Shown here in pieces: positions 15,874 to 24,446 of a stretch of 43,990 bases of DNA (position 1 is its first letter; each line of letters opens with the position of its first letter). The notes beneath the pieces are model-generated. The model did not search any database and had not been told where the DNA came from. It saw nothing but the letters and a program-made list of their open reading frames with translations. The DNA is taken from contig JAFDKF010000038.1 in NCBI GenBank assembly GCA_019307135.1, positions 1 through 43,990 of the forward strand, read 5' to 3'. The DNA comes from Deltaproteobacteria bacterium (GTDB taxonomy: Bacteria; Desulfobacterota; Desulfobacteria; Desulfobacterales; C00003060). The position numbers and the translations under genes were made by a program.

Positions 15874-16926
15874 TTATGCTTGCCTGCTTACGGCCGATTC
15901 GTCGCGGTAGAAGGTTGATGGATATTTCCGTTTCATGTTCAGAATACGTCGAACCGACGTAGTTGCCTTTCTCCTTGCATCCTCTGATTCTCGCACGGCC
16001 TTTAACACGGCCCGATAGGTCTTCTCCATCTTCAACCGATCATGGCATATCAATGCGATATCAATTTCAGCATGTGAAATTCTTCTGACCGTGGTTTCAA
16101 CATCAAAGTGTTTGTCGATGGCCCCCATATCAAGGTCATCGGTCATGGTGATTCCTTTGAAGCCCATGGTCTCCCGCAACAGATCCCTTGCAATAGCCGT
16201 GGAAAGGCTTGCCGGCCACGCTGGGTCAATATCCTTATAGACCACGTGCGACAGCATCACAGCCTCCACACCGCATCCAATAGCAGCGCGGAAAGGGACC
16301 AGGTCAGTCGAATCAAGTACGTGGCGCTCCACGTCAAGGTATGGAAGATCAACGTGAGAATCGGCTGTTGTGCGGCCTATGCCGGGGAAATGCTTGGCAG
16401 CAGCCGCAATTCCGTTGTTCTGAAGTGTTTCGATAACTGCCTTGCCAAGGTGTGCAACCAATTCTGGATCCTCTCCAAAGACCCGATCTGCCATAACGGA
16501 ATTGAGCCCGTGGGGAGCCACGTCTAATACTGGCGCAAGATTCATGGTAATTCCCACGCCTTTGAGTTCCCGTGCCGTTATTGTACCAAACTCCTTGGCA
16601 GCCGCCTCGGACCTGGCTGCCCCTATGGCCCGATTTCCTGGAAAAACCGTGAAAGGTGGTCCCAGCCGAGCCACCGGGCCGCCTTCCTGATCAATGGTAA
16701 TCATAAGTGGCGGGTTACCACTTTCCACGGCACAGGCTTGTGCCGGCTGACAAAGCTCGGACACCTGGGAGGGATCGGACACATTGCGTTTGAACAGGAT
16801 AAGCCCTCCTACGTGCATTTCCCTGATCATAAATCGCAGGTCATCGTCCAACACCTTGCCCCTGAAACCCACCATAAGGCGCTGGCCGGCCAACTGCTCA
16901 TCGCTCAGAGAATCTATCTCGTACAT
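15874..16926 (-). CDS. nagZ: beta-N-acetylhexosaminidase, glycoside hydrolase family 3
   Basis: Cytoplasmic enzyme that removes GlcNAc from anhydro-muropeptides in peptidoglycan recycling. 350 residues, normal for NagZ. Visible motifs are MITIDQEGGPVARL, the KHFPGIGRTTADSHVDLP loop (its His acts in catalysis in the family) and the nucleophile Asp in MTDDLDMGAI. KHFPGIG replaces the commoner KHFPGHG. The start at 16926 has GGGAGG seven bases upstream; the longer frame to 16956 lacks one. It follows a small Cys-rich gene on the same strand. Confidence 0.9.
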   Translation of the reverse strand: MYEIDSLSDEQLAGQRLMVGFRGKVLDDDLRFMIREMHVGGLILFKRNVSDPSQVSELCQPAQACAVESGNPPLMITIDQEGGPVARLGPPFTVFPGNRAIGAARSEAAAKEFGTITARELKGVGITMNLAPVLDVAPHGLNSVMADRVFGEDPELVAHLGKAVIETLQNNGIAAAAKHFPGIGRTTADSHVDLPYLDVERHVLDSTDLVPFRAAIGCGVEAVMLSHVVYKDIDPAWPASLSTAIARDLLRETMGFKGITMTDDLDMGAIDKHFDVETTVRRISHAEIDIALICHDRLKMEKTYRAVLKAVRESEDARRKATTSVRRILNMKRKYPSTFYRDESAVSRQA

Positions 16927-17001
16927 CGTAACCTCCCAGCCCTTTTTTCCTGCCACAAAGCCGGCGGATCTTCGACAAGGGGAAGGGCAGGGTGGGGGTG
17001 G

Positions 17002-17265
17002 TTAGATCTTGAGGATCGAAAACACATTGTGGTCTTTGTAAAGGGTGCAGTGAACGGCTGCCACACGCTGAAATTCGTCAATCCTGCTGCATCCCTTCAC
17101 ATACGGACACATGGTATTTTCTACATACAGCTCGCACCGCAGGCAGGGGCTCCTATTAAGGATATCAACGTTTGGCTCATCTCTGCTTCGACTCACGGGT
17201 CTTACGCTTTTTCGGCCCGTTTCCTTGCCCTGTGCCCCGAATATGACAAAAAACTTATTCTTCAT
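17002..17265 (-). CDS. small Cys-rich protein upstream of nagZ
   Basis: 87 residues. The N-terminal 35 residues are basic and low in order. The C-terminal half has five Cys: CLRCELYVENTMC, then KGC, and HC (CxxC-x8-C-x5-C-x14-C), which could bind a metal or cluster. An AAGG lies nine bases before the ATG. The stop falls at the junction with a G-rich repeat (GGGCAGGGTGGGGGT) flanked by GATCT on both sides (16967-16971 and 17005-17009), so the C-terminus may have been altered by an insertion. No family recognised. Confidence 0.5.
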   Translation of the reverse strand: MKNKFFVIFGAQGKETGRKSVRPVSRSRDEPNVDILNRSPCLRCELYVENTMCPYVKGCSRIDEFQRVAAVHCTLYKDHNVFSILKI

Positions 17266-17303
17266 CGATAAACCTTGTAGAGATATGATATATAGAAATA
17301 GGG

Positions 17304-17546
17304 TAACCGTTCAGAGGTTCAGGGTTCAGAGGTTTAGGGTGTGTATGATCATGCTGGACGCACCCGCGCTGCCATTCGTGGTTTCATCAAGTACTTGCTG
17401 GCCTACAAGCAAGGCCAACGAAAGAAAGGTAACCCTGAACCCTGCCCGCCATTGCCAGAGATGCCAGCACTGCAGTTCGGGTGCGAGCCAGGCGTTGGCA
17501 GGCGGGGGTGAACTCTGAACCTGTGAACGCCTACGAAATAGGCAAC
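17304..17546. repeat. GTTCAGGGTTCAGAGG palindrome carrying a mini-element
   Basis: The left arm GGTAACCGTTCAGAGGTTCAGGGTTCAGAGG (17304-) and the right arm AAGGTAACCCTGAAC ... TCTGAACCTGTGAACG are complementary phrase repeats. The right arm is split by the 68-bp element at 17441-17508. An unsplit version of that arm is at 34686-34723. Confidence 0.75.
17441..17508. mobile_element. 68-bp GC-rich mini-element with 5-bp target duplication
   Basis: Runs from CCTGCCCGCCATTGCCAGAG to CCAGGCGTTGGCAGGCGGGGG. It is flanked by TGAAC at 17436-17440 and 17509-17513. The sequence at 34686 reads straight through the site with one TGAAC. In reverse orientation its ends match the 66-bp element at 10644-10709. 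Confidence 0.75.
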
Positions 17547-17571
17547 AGCCCGTTGACAGGTAAAGTAGAAC

Positions 17572-17610
17572 AAAGGGGTTACCCTGTATCAGGCAACCGG
17601 GTAACCCCTT
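17572..17610 (-). terminator. probable terminator of tRNA-Arg
   Basis: AAGGGGTTACCC and GGGTAACCCCTT form a perfect 12-bp stem just downstream of the tRNA on its strand. The T run is weak (TTTGTTCTACTTT). Confidence 0.6.
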
Positions 17611-17618
17611 GATTTTAC

Positions 17619-17694
17619 TGGTGCGCCCAGGGTGATTCGAACACCCGACCTACGGATTCGTAGTCCGGCGCTCTATCCACTGAGCTATGGGCGC
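17619..17694 (-). tRNA. tRNA-Arg, anticodon ACG
   Basis: On the minus strand GCGCCCA pairs with TGGGCGC, followed by A and an encoded CCA. D arm GCTC...GAGC; anticodon loop CUACGAA gives ACG (A34 is the substrate of TadA, encoded just beyond); T arm GGGTGTTCGAATCACCC. The first anticodon-stem pair (C27-U43) is mismatched. Confidence 0.94.
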
Positions 17695-17883
17695 ATTTAT
17701 GACGTAATCAACATAGTTTTTTCGGACTATTCTGTCAAGGTGATTGCGTAAGTAATCACAGTTGGTATTTTCGTCTCTCACCCCGGTACGATGGTTCCCA
17801 CCTACGGGGCAGGCAGAGGGCGCAGAGGCCCAGAGTTTTTCTAAGCTGATCGGTTAGGGTGATTGCAAGATCGGAGTTCGACA

Positions 17884-18366
17884 TTGAACCATAGCCACTT
17901 TATGCGCGAGGCCCTCTTAGAAGCACAACAGGCTGCGCGTGAAGACGAGGTGCCTGTAGGGGCTGTCCTCGTTGCCCAAGATGGCACCGTTCTGGCCAAG
18001 GCCCACAACCGGACCATCGCATTGTGTGATCCTACGGCCCACGCGGAAATTCTGGCCCTGCGAGCAGCATCCCTGGCCCTTGGAAATTATCGGCTGCTAA
18101 ACACTGCACTTTATGTTACGATTGAACCCTGTATCATGTGCATGGGTGCGCTGCTACAAGCGCGGGTTGCCAGGATCGTTTTCGGGGCCAGGGACCCCAA
18201 ATGCGGCGGGGCGGGGTCTTGTTACAACCTGGCGGCCGACACCCGCCTAAATCATACGATTGCTGTCCAGGGAGGGCTGCTCGAAAACGAATGCAGAGAG
18301 CTGATCCAGGACTTCTTTCGAACCAGGCGCCTGGGGATCAAGAGAGAAAGGAGACTTATCACATGA
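17884..18366 (+). CDS. tadA: tRNA-specific adenosine deaminase
   Basis: Converts A34 of tRNA-Arg(ACG) to inosine. Zinc site: HAEIL (His and catalytic Glu) and PCIMC, then the family block VFGARDPKCGGAGS. About 160 residues. The TTG at 17884 is preferred because GGAG lies seven bases upstream and it gives NHSHFMREAL as N-terminus; TTG 17863 and ATG 17902 are alternatives. It is encoded about 190 bases from the gene of its substrate tRNA-Arg(ACG), on the opposite strand. The stop overlaps the next start (ATGA). Confidence 0.92.
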   Translation: MNHSHFMREALLEAQQAAREDEVPVGAVLVAQDGTVLAKAHNRTIALCDPTAHAEILALRAASLALGNYRLLNTALYVTIEPCIMCMGALLQARVARIVFGARDPKCGGAGSCYNLAADTRLNHTIAVQGGLLENECRELIQDFFRTRRLGIKRERRLIT

Positions 18367-19004
18367 AAGTGACTCTCGTTTATGACAACACGGCATACAA
18401 GAAAGATCTTTTACCTGACTGGGGGTTTTCCTGCTATCTTGAGATCGAAAACACTCCAAGGATTCTCTTTGATACTGGCGCAAACGGCAGTATACTTTTG
18501 AGCAATATGGAAAAACTTGGTATTGATCCCGCAGCCATTGACATCATAGTTGTATCCCACGCCCACTGGGATCATACGGGCGGGCTCCCGGAATTGCTGA
18601 AAGTCAATCGAAGTGCCAGCCTCTATCTCCCCGCCTCCTTTCAGCCGTCCCTTCCCGACAGAGAGGTGGTTGAGGTCAGGGATGCTATTGAGATCACCGG
18701 CAACGTGTTTTCTACTGGCGAACTCATGGGGGTAGAGCAATCCCTTGTAGTCAAAACCGACACAGGACTAGTTGTGATCGCGGGGTGTTCCCATCCGGGC
18801 GTAGGTCGCATACTGGAGGCTGCTTCGCCTCATGGCAAAGTCTCCACACTCATCGGGGGCCTGCACGGGTTCCGTGAATTTGATCTTCTCAAAGACTTGC
18901 ACTCGGTCTGCGCCTGCCATTGCACCCAGTATCAGTCAGAGATAAAGAAGGTTTACCCTGACAAATGGTTGGACGGGGGCGCAGGCAAAGTCATAGAGGT
19001 GTGA
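18363..19004 (+). CDS. metallo-beta-lactamase-fold hydrolase
   Basis: 213 residues. Zinc motif SHAHWDHTGG, a DTGAN loop before it, GCSHPGVG and GGLHGF further on. This arrangement matches the MBL subgroup that includes proteins named after the dihydropteridine/RFA-P synthase type; the reaction is not settled for most members. Starts within the tadA stop (ATGA), so co-translated with it. A much longer frame reading in from 18138 overlaps tadA and is rejected. Confidence 0.88.
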   Translation: MKVTLVYDNTAYKKDLLPDWGFSCYLEIENTPRILFDTGANGSILLSNMEKLGIDPAAIDIIVVSHAHWDHTGGLPELLKVNRSASLYLPASFQPSLPDREVVEVRDAIEITGNVFSTGELMGVEQSLVVKTDTGLVVIAGCSHPGVGRILEAASPHGKVSTLIGGLHGFREFDLLKDLHSVCACHCTQYQSEIKKVYPDKWLDGGAGKVIEV

Positions 19005-19032
19005 AAATACCGGAAGAGAGTTCTTCGGCCTC

Positions 19033-20394
19033 ATGATCGCTCGGTTCGTCAGTATATCGATGATGATTTTGGGCCTGATGACTGTCTTTTTCACCTTCTG
19101 GGGCACGATTCATTACATCTTTCCCTTCTACGCCCACACCTATCCGTTCGCATGGTATGGACTTGTTCTGTTTCTTGACGGCCTCCTGTGGTGGCGCTGG
19201 AACGAAGGCCTGATCCTGAGAAGGCCGCGAGAATTTTCCGTCCTTCTCTTCTGGTCGGCAGTATTTTGGTTCTTTTTTGAATTCTGGAATCTCCGTCTGC
19301 AAAACTGGTATTTTGTGGGTGTCCAGCCCGAGGGGCTCTGGCCCCATGTGGAGGCCTATCTCGATTTTGCAACTGTGCTCCCTGGTATGTTTCTGGTTTA
19401 CCGGCTCCTTTGCCACCTGAAGATACCCAGGCATGTGAAAACCGAGTTTGTCCTCAAGGGCTGGACACAAAAGGCATCCCTGGTGGTTGGATTTTTTATG
19501 GTGATTTTGCCCCTGGTCTTTCCGGACTACTTTTTTCCCTTTGTGTGGGGCGCTTTTGCTTTCTTGCTCGAGCCTCTATGCGCAAGATTTGGCGCTCGTT
19601 CTTTACTCATGGAGGGCAAAAAAGGCGAGTGGACTGCCCTTGTTCGTTTGCTCCTTGCCGGGATTATTTGTGGCGGCTACTGGGAGTTGTGTAATTTCTG
19701 GTCTTTGGAAAAATGGATATACACGGTCCCGTTTTTCTCTGAAGGCAAATTTTTCGAGATGCCCTACCTGGGATTTCTCGGCTTTCCGCCCTTCTGTGTA
19801 CAGTGCTTCGTAATGGCAAACGCCCTCTATCTTCTCCGGGGCGGTCGCCATTGGGACCCAGAAGCACCCCGGCCTCATTTTTTAGATCGTGAGCATGAAA
19901 GGCAAGGGGCTGTAAGAACGAGACAAAAGACCATCTACTTTGCAATGATCGTGCTGGCTCTTTTTTTGAGCGAATGGTCCTATGGCAAAATGAAAATTCA
20001 CACAATTGACAGTCGCTCAGAATCCCTCAAGCAAATCCTTCAAGACATCAGCCCGAATGACGCAAGGAGGCTCAGCAAAAAGGGATGGCGCTACCCAGAG
20101 CAGGTCCTCCACGACTGGGAAGAGGCAAGGGAGCTGATTGAGATGTCATTTCGCAACAGAATCCGCCAACGGCTTGAACTTGTGAGCCTACTCAACATGG
20201 GAACAGCCAACGCGAGGCTTCTGGAAAGCGCAGGCATCGATTCCCGGGAAAAACTGGGCAGGCAGAAGGCCGATGTGCTATTTCCCGAACTGACCAGACT
20301 CAACCAAAGCTTATGCCTGCGCAACCAGCCGCTTCTCAAACGACGCGTAGTCGCGTGGATCAATGCTGCCAGACGCGAATCCGCTTTTCATTGA
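19033..20394 (+). CDS. polytopic membrane protein with C-terminal HhH (DUF4332-like) domain
   Basis: 453 residues. Residues 1-270 contain about seven hydrophobic helices with many Trp and Phe and repeated aromatic/acidic pairs (WNEGL, FFEFWNL, GGYWELCNFWSLEKW). One more helix lies at about 297-313. The soluble C-terminus (about 370-450) has helix-hairpin-helix features (LLNMGTANARLLESAGIDS) like DUF4332. The family is not recognised and the membrane part has no motif I can assign. GGAAGAGAG lies about 12 bases before the ATG. Probably co-transcribed with tadA and the MBL gene. Confidence 0.75.
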   Translation: MIARFVSISMMILGLMTVFFTFWGTIHYIFPFYAHTYPFAWYGLVLFLDGLLWWRWNEGLILRRPREFSVLLFWSAVFWFFFEFWNLRLQNWYFVGVQPEGLWPHVEAYLDFATVLPGMFLVYRLLCHLKIPRHVKTEFVLKGWTQKASLVVGFFMVILPLVFPDYFFPFVWGAFAFLLEPLCARFGARSLLMEGKKGEWTALVRLLLAGIICGGYWELCNFWSLEKWIYTVPFFSEGKFFEMPYLGFLGFPPFCVQCFVMANALYLLRGGRHWDPEAPRPHFLDREHERQGAVRTRQKTIYFAMIVLALFLSEWSYGKMKIHTIDSRSESLKQILQDISPNDARRLSKKGWRYPEQVLHDWEEARELIEMSFRNRIRQRLELVSLLNMGTANARLLESAGIDSREKLGRQKADVLFPELTRLNQSLCLRNQPLLKRRVVAWINAARRESAFH

Positions 20395-20447
20395 TCCTAA
20401 AAGCGTAATAACCGCTGATACCCCCAAGAAATGGGACGGAAGCCACC

Positions 20448-20594
20448 TAGTTTCCATCCAGAAATGGTAGATTTTGTCCCGAGACAAGGCCGCACAAAGG
20501 TTTCTACCGCAGGCGTAGCAGCGCTACGTCGAGGATAGAAACCTGCGGAGAACGCAGTATCGAGGCAAAAGATGCCGTTTCTGGATGGAAACTA
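20448..20594. repeat. 146-bp MITE-like palindrome, copy 2
   Basis: Same orientation and length as the copy at 12143-12289, with ends TAGTTTCCATCCAGAAATGG and CCGTTTCTGGATGGAAACTA. Its last three bases supply the stop codon (TAG on the minus strand) of cysS. Confidence 0.88.
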
Positions 20595-22031
20595 CTTAAC
20601 CTTCCAAATGGTGCCTTCTGCTCGATCCTCAATTAAGATATCCATGGAAAAAAGCTCATTTCTGATCCGGTCGGCAGTGGCCCAGTCTTTTTCGTGCCGC
20701 GCTCGAGTTCGCTCAGCAATAAGGCGTTCTACCAGGGCTGTGTCAATTCCTTTGCGCTGGAGGACATCGGCCTTTCTTTGTTCAAAGAACTGAGATGGAG
20801 CCTCGGTGAGGATACCCAGCACGCCGCCTATGCGCACTAAATCAGCGCGTGTCGATTCAAGCCCAGCCTGATCATGTTGGTCTGGCTTTCTACCAATATC
20901 GTCCATTAACCGATTCAGTTGCCGAACCGTCTCAAACACAATCCCGATGCCTCGGGCCGTGTTGAAATCATCGTCCATGGCCTGACAAAAGCTTGCCCAA
21001 AGCGTCCCCGGCTCTTGCTTTTCATCGCCAGGTTCACAGCGGCCGAGGTATCTATCGATCCTGTGCAAGAATGCATAGATCTTTTCAAGGCCGGCTTCGG
21101 CCTCGACCATCGCCTTATCTGTGAAATCGACGGGGCTACGGTAGTGATTGGACAGCAGGAAGAGGCGGAGTGCCTCGGGGTGGTATTCTTTCAGGATGTC
21201 CTTGATCATCAGGAAATTCCCGAGAGACTTAGACATCTTTTCCTGATTGATTCTAACAAATCCGTTGTGTATCCAGACATTCACGAATTGCTCGCCAAAG
21301 GCTCCTTCAGATTGAGCGATTTCGTTTTCGTGGTGGGGGAAGATCAGATCCTTGCCGCCCCCGTGGATATCAAAATGATACCCCAGAAAATGTGTGCTCA
21401 TGGCCGAGCACTCAATGTGCCAGCCAGGCCGACCTTTCCCCCAGGGACTATCCCACATAGGCTCTCCGGGCTTGGCCCCCTTCCACAGGACAAAATCAAA
21501 GGGATTGCGCTTCCTTTCATCCACCTCCACGCGAGCTCCTGCCTGCATCTCCTCGAGCCTTCGGCCAGAGAGCTTACCGTAATCCTTGAAGGTCTCTACA
21601 GCGTAAAACACATCGCCTCCGGCTTCATAGGCATGACCGCGCGAAATCAGGCGCTCGACCACTCCGATGATCTCGTCAATGTGGTCTGTGGCCCTGGGCT
21701 CTATAGTCGCCCGTCCCACCTTCAGGGCGTCCATATCCTCATAGAATTCGTCAATATACCTTTCTGAAAGCTCCCGTGTAGAAATCCCCAGTTCCCCTGC
21801 CCGGTTGATAATCTTGTCATCCACATCAGTAAAGTTGCGAACATAGGTGACCTCATAGCCGATCGCCCCGAGATAGCGAACAATCACATCAAAGACCACC
21901 ACAGAGCGGGCATGGCCAATGTGGGAGGCATCATAGACCGTAGGCCCACACACGTAGATCCCGACCTTACCCGGCTTTATTGGCTCGAAGGCCTCCTTTC
22001 TCTTGTTCAATGTGTTGTAGATTTTCAGCAT
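20592..22031 (-). CDS. cysS: cysteinyl-tRNA synthetase
   Basis: Charges tRNA-Cys; class I synthetase, about 479 residues. Zinc ligand region GIYVCGPTVYD, HIGH-type motif ASHIGHARS, zinc residues in GWHIECSAMS and HHENEIAQSE, KMSKS loop KMSKSLGN. ATG 22031 gives the normal N-terminus MLKIYNTLNKRKE. No Shine-Dalgarno is visible because a GTTTGTTGTG repeat array begins just upstream. The stop codon is provided by a MITE-like palindrome. Downstream of ispF on the same strand. Confidence 0.95.
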   Translation of the reverse strand: MLKIYNTLNKRKEAFEPIKPGKVGIYVCGPTVYDASHIGHARSVVVFDVIVRYLGAIGYEVTYVRNFTDVDDKIINRAGELGISTRELSERYIDEFYEDMDALKVGRATIEPRATDHIDEIIGVVERLISRGHAYEAGGDVFYAVETFKDYGKLSGRRLEEMQAGARVEVDERKRNPFDFVLWKGAKPGEPMWDSPWGKGRPGWHIECSAMSTHFLGYHFDIHGGGKDLIFPHHENEIAQSEGAFGEQFVNVWIHNGFVRINQEKMSKSLGNFLMIKDILKEYHPEALRLFLLSNHYRSPVDFTDKAMVEAEAGLEKIYAFLHRIDRYLGRCEPGDEKQEPGTLWASFCQAMDDDFNTARGIGIVFETVRQLNRLMDDIGRKPDQHDQAGLESTRADLVRIGGVLGILTEAPSQFFEQRKADVLQRKGIDTALVERLIAERTRARHEKDWATADRIRNELFSMDILIEDRAEGTIWKVK

Positions 22032-22035
22032 AGCG

Positions 22036-22118
22036 AACACGGTTTGTTGTGTTTGTTGTGTTTGTCGGGTTTGTCGTGTCAAAAACCTATAAACCCAATA
22101 AACCCAACAAACTTAATA
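22036..22118. repeat. GTTTGTTGTG-phrase palindrome between ispF and cysS
   Basis: The left arm is a run of GTTTGTTGT/GTTTGTCGG units (period 9) and the right arm AACCCAATAAACCCAACAAAC is its rough complement. It fills the whole ispF-cysS gap. Confidence 0.75.
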
Positions 22119-22589
22119 CTTCTCCTGAAGTGTGACTACACACATAGCGGCAATGGCCTCCCCTTTTCCGATGGTCCCGAGTCCCTCCATTGTTGTTGCT
22201 TTGATGTTGACGTCCGCAGGGCTCACTTCCAGCACGCTGGCCATATTGGCTTGCATGGCCGAACGATGTGGGTCCAGCCTGGGGGCTTCGGCGAGTATGG
22301 TTGCATCCACGTTATTGACAGAAAAGCCTTTATCACGAACCAGTTGAAACGTCCGAGCAAGGAGTTCCATGCTCGAAATACCTTTGAAGCGGGGTTCAGT
22401 ATCCGGAAAATGCTGTCCAATATCTCCTAAACCAGCAGCGCCCAGCAAAGCATCGCACAAGGCATGAAGGACCACATCTGCATCAGAATGGCCCAGAAGC
22501 CCCTTTTCAAATGGTATGACTACGCCGCCGAGGACCAGTTTGCGTCCTTGAATTAGCCTGTGGATATCATATCCGGAACCCACTCGCAT
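22113..22589 (-). CDS. ispF: 2-C-methyl-D-erythritol 2,4-cyclodiphosphate synthase
   Basis: Fifth step of the MEP isoprenoid pathway. 158 residues, typical. Metal ligands are Asp8 and His10 in GYDIHR and His42 in the family; GHSDADVVLHALCDALLG and the DATILAEAPRLDPH and NIKATTMEGLG blocks are all present. The adjacent ispD often found in bacteria is absent. It is followed by cysS, a common neighbour. Confidence 0.96.
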   Translation of the reverse strand: MRVGSGYDIHRLIQGRKLVLGGVVIPFEKGLLGHSDADVVLHALCDALLGAAGLGDIGQHFPDTEPRFKGISSMELLARTFQLVRDKGFSVNNVDATILAEAPRLDPHRSAMQANMASVLEVSPADVNIKATTMEGLGTIGKGEAIAAMCVVTLQEKY

Positions 22590-22645
22590 CGGTCATTCCG
22601 CCTTTGTGCCAGATCCTGTTCCGTGTGGATTGTGACATAAAATAA

Positions 22646-22675
22646 CATATACCAGAATGACTAACCACCTGTCAA
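22646..22675 (-). promoter_or_regulatory. sigma-70-type promoter for ispF-cysS
   Basis: On the minus strand TTGACA (22670-22675) is followed after 18 bases by TATATG (22646-22651), about 60 bases before the ispF start. Confidence 0.55.
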
Positions 22676-22819
22676 AACAAATAATATTGAAATTTTCTTG
22701 GATCCGTGTTATTCGTAATTTGTATCAATTGAGCCTCTTGAAAAAGCGGGCATACAGGTGATCCGATTCTCTCGACCAGGCCGAAGTACCAGGTCAGGCT
22801 TACACGAAAGGAAGGTCAA

Positions 22820-23563
22820 ATGCACAAGGTAGTCTTATTACGGCATGGAGAAAGCACATGGAACAAGGAAAACCGGTTTACCGGATGGATCGACGTTGAT
22901 CTGTCCGATACAGGAGTGCAAGAAGCTCGATCGGCTGCAAGACTGCTCAAAGAACAGGGGTATACCTTTGACGTCGCCTATACCTCAGTATTGAAGCGTG
23001 CCATAAGGACGCTGTGGATTGTGCTTGATGAATTGGACCTTATGTGGATACCTGTCTATCGAAGCTGGCGACTCAACGAACGACATTACGGTGCCCTCCA
23101 GGGATTGAACAAATCAGAAACGGTCCAGAAATACGGTGCCGAACAGGTCCATATCTGGCGTCGAAGCTATGCAGTTCAACCGCCGCCCCTTACAAAAGAA
23201 GACGATCGATTCCCAGGACATGATCCCAGCTATAAAGAACTGGATGAGACGCAGCTTCCCCTGGCCGAGTGCTTGAAGGATACTGTAGAGCGTTTTCTAC
23301 CTTACTGGCATGAGACAATAGCACCTACCATAACAGCGGGCAAGCGGGTGCTTATTGCAGCCCACGGCAACAGCTTACGGGCACTGGTCAAGTATCTGGA
23401 TAACGTCTCAGATGAAGATATCCCAGGACTCAACATTCCAACAGGTATCCCCCTGGTCTATGAGTTGGGCGACAACCTCAAGCCAATGACCCATTACTAC
23501 CTCGGAGATCCCGAGGTGGCAAGAAAGAAGGCCCAGGCCGTAGCTGATCAGGCAAAGATTTAG
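22820..23563 (+). CDS. gpmA: 2,3-bisphosphoglycerate-dependent phosphoglycerate mutase
   Basis: Interconverts 3- and 2-phosphoglycerate in glycolysis/gluconeogenesis. 247 residues. The phosphorylated His9 is in LLRHGES; the Glu of ERHYGALQG and the second His in [10 protein letters not shown] complete the active site. The C-terminal tail typical of the dPGM type is present. AAGGAAGG lies upstream of the ATG. Followed 16 bases later by a Cys-cluster protein gene. Confidence 0.95.
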   Translation: MHKVVLLRHGESTWNKENRFTGWIDVDLSDTGVQEARSAARLLKEQGYTFDVAYTSVLKRAIRTLWIVLDELDLMWIPVYRSWRLNERHYGALQGLNKSETVQKYGAEQVHIWRRSYAVQPPPLTKEDDRFPGHDPSYKELDETQLPLAECLKDTVERFLPYWHETIAPTITAGKRVLIAAHGNSLRALVKYLDNVSDEDIPGLNIPTGIPLVYELGDNLKPMTHYYLGDPEVARKKAQAVADQAKI

Positions 23564-23579
23564 TTGCAGACACGCACTG

Positions 23580-24290
23580 ATGAAGATTTTAGACAAGTTA
23601 AATATCTTGGGTCAGATATACGATATTTATGAGACCTTCTCAACGCGCCTAAGTGTGGCTTGCATGCGGGGCTGTTCGGCGTGCTGCACCCAAAACGTTA
23701 CCATGACTACCCTGGAAGGATGCCGGATTGTCGAGCACTTGATTTCCACAGGGCAGCTAAATCTGTTTCAGCGCCTCCATCGCTCAGCACACCAAGAACG
23801 CTTTCAGCCCACCGTCACCACCAATGAGCTTGCAGCCCTTTGCATGCAAGGGGAGGACCCACCTGAAGAGAAAAACGACTGGCCCCGGGCTGCCTGCCCG
23901 TTTCTTTCAAACAACGAATGTCTTATCTATCCGGAACGACCGTTCGGCTGCCGGTGCTTCTTTTCCAGACAAAAGTGTGAGGCAATCGCCTCCGCTGTGG
24001 TGGACCCGTTCTTGCTCACAGTGAATAGTCTCTTTGTGCAGTTTATCGAGCAGATCGACGCGGGAGGGCTCCTTGGCAATATGACCGATGTATTGCTCTT
24101 TCTAGAATCCGAGGCACAGCGAAAGCAGTATGAGGTAAACGTGAGCCTGAATCATCCTGTGAGGCTTCCTGTTAATCGTTGCATACCAGGATTCTTGGTG
24201 CCACCAGAGCACCACTTGAGGATACAACCCATCTTGCAGAGAATCAAAAATATCAGGCTGTCCCAGGGTAGCTTCGGGAACCAAGGCTAG
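23580..24290 (+). CDS. YkgJ-type cysteine-cluster protein
   Basis: 236 residues. The N-terminal CMRGCSACC followed by ACPFLSNNECLIYPERPFGCRCFF is the CxxxC..CC / CPFL...C..Y..RP..CR pattern of the YkgJ/UPF0153 zinc- or iron-binding family. The last third (residues 150-236) is helical and not recognised. Starts 16 bases after gpmA, so probably in its operon. Function unknown. Confidence 0.82.
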   Translation: MKILDKLNILGQIYDIYETFSTRLSVACMRGCSACCTQNVTMTTLEGCRIVEHLISTGQLNLFQRLHRSAHQERFQPTVTTNELAALCMQGEDPPEEKNDWPRAACPFLSNNECLIYPERPFGCRCFFSRQKCEAIASAVVDPFLLTVNSLFVQFIEQIDAGGLLGNMTDVLLFLESEAQRKQYEVNVSLNHPVRLPVNRCIPGFLVPPEHHLRIQPILQRIKNIRLSQGSFGNQG

Positions 24291-24293
24291 ACT

Positions 24294-24446
24294 TGACGGC
24301 TTCGTAAAAAGTCCATCTGCGGCGTTGTGCTTCATCTTTCGTCATTGCGACGTACTATAAGTACGCCTCATTCCTCAAGATTCGCACGCCTTGCATATGA
24401 ACTTTTTACTTTGCCGTCGATTTGATGACTTTTTACGAAGTCATCA
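24294..24446. repeat. GACTTCGTAAAAAGTC palindrome
   Basis: Left end GACGGCTTCGTAAAAAGTCC and right end GACTTTTTACGAAGTCATC are inverted copies, with inner blocks GTACTATAAGTAC and ATTCGCACGCC. This family is common between genes in Deltaproteobacteria. Its right end forms the last codons of the thioesterase gene on the minus strand. Confidence 0.85.

Noticed and set aside
18138..18362. N-terminal extension of the MBL protein
   Set aside because: It lies in another frame of tadA; the ATG at 18363 within the tadA stop fits better.
20919..21767. Long open frame on the + strand
   Set aside because: It is antisense to cysS, which has full synthetase motifs.
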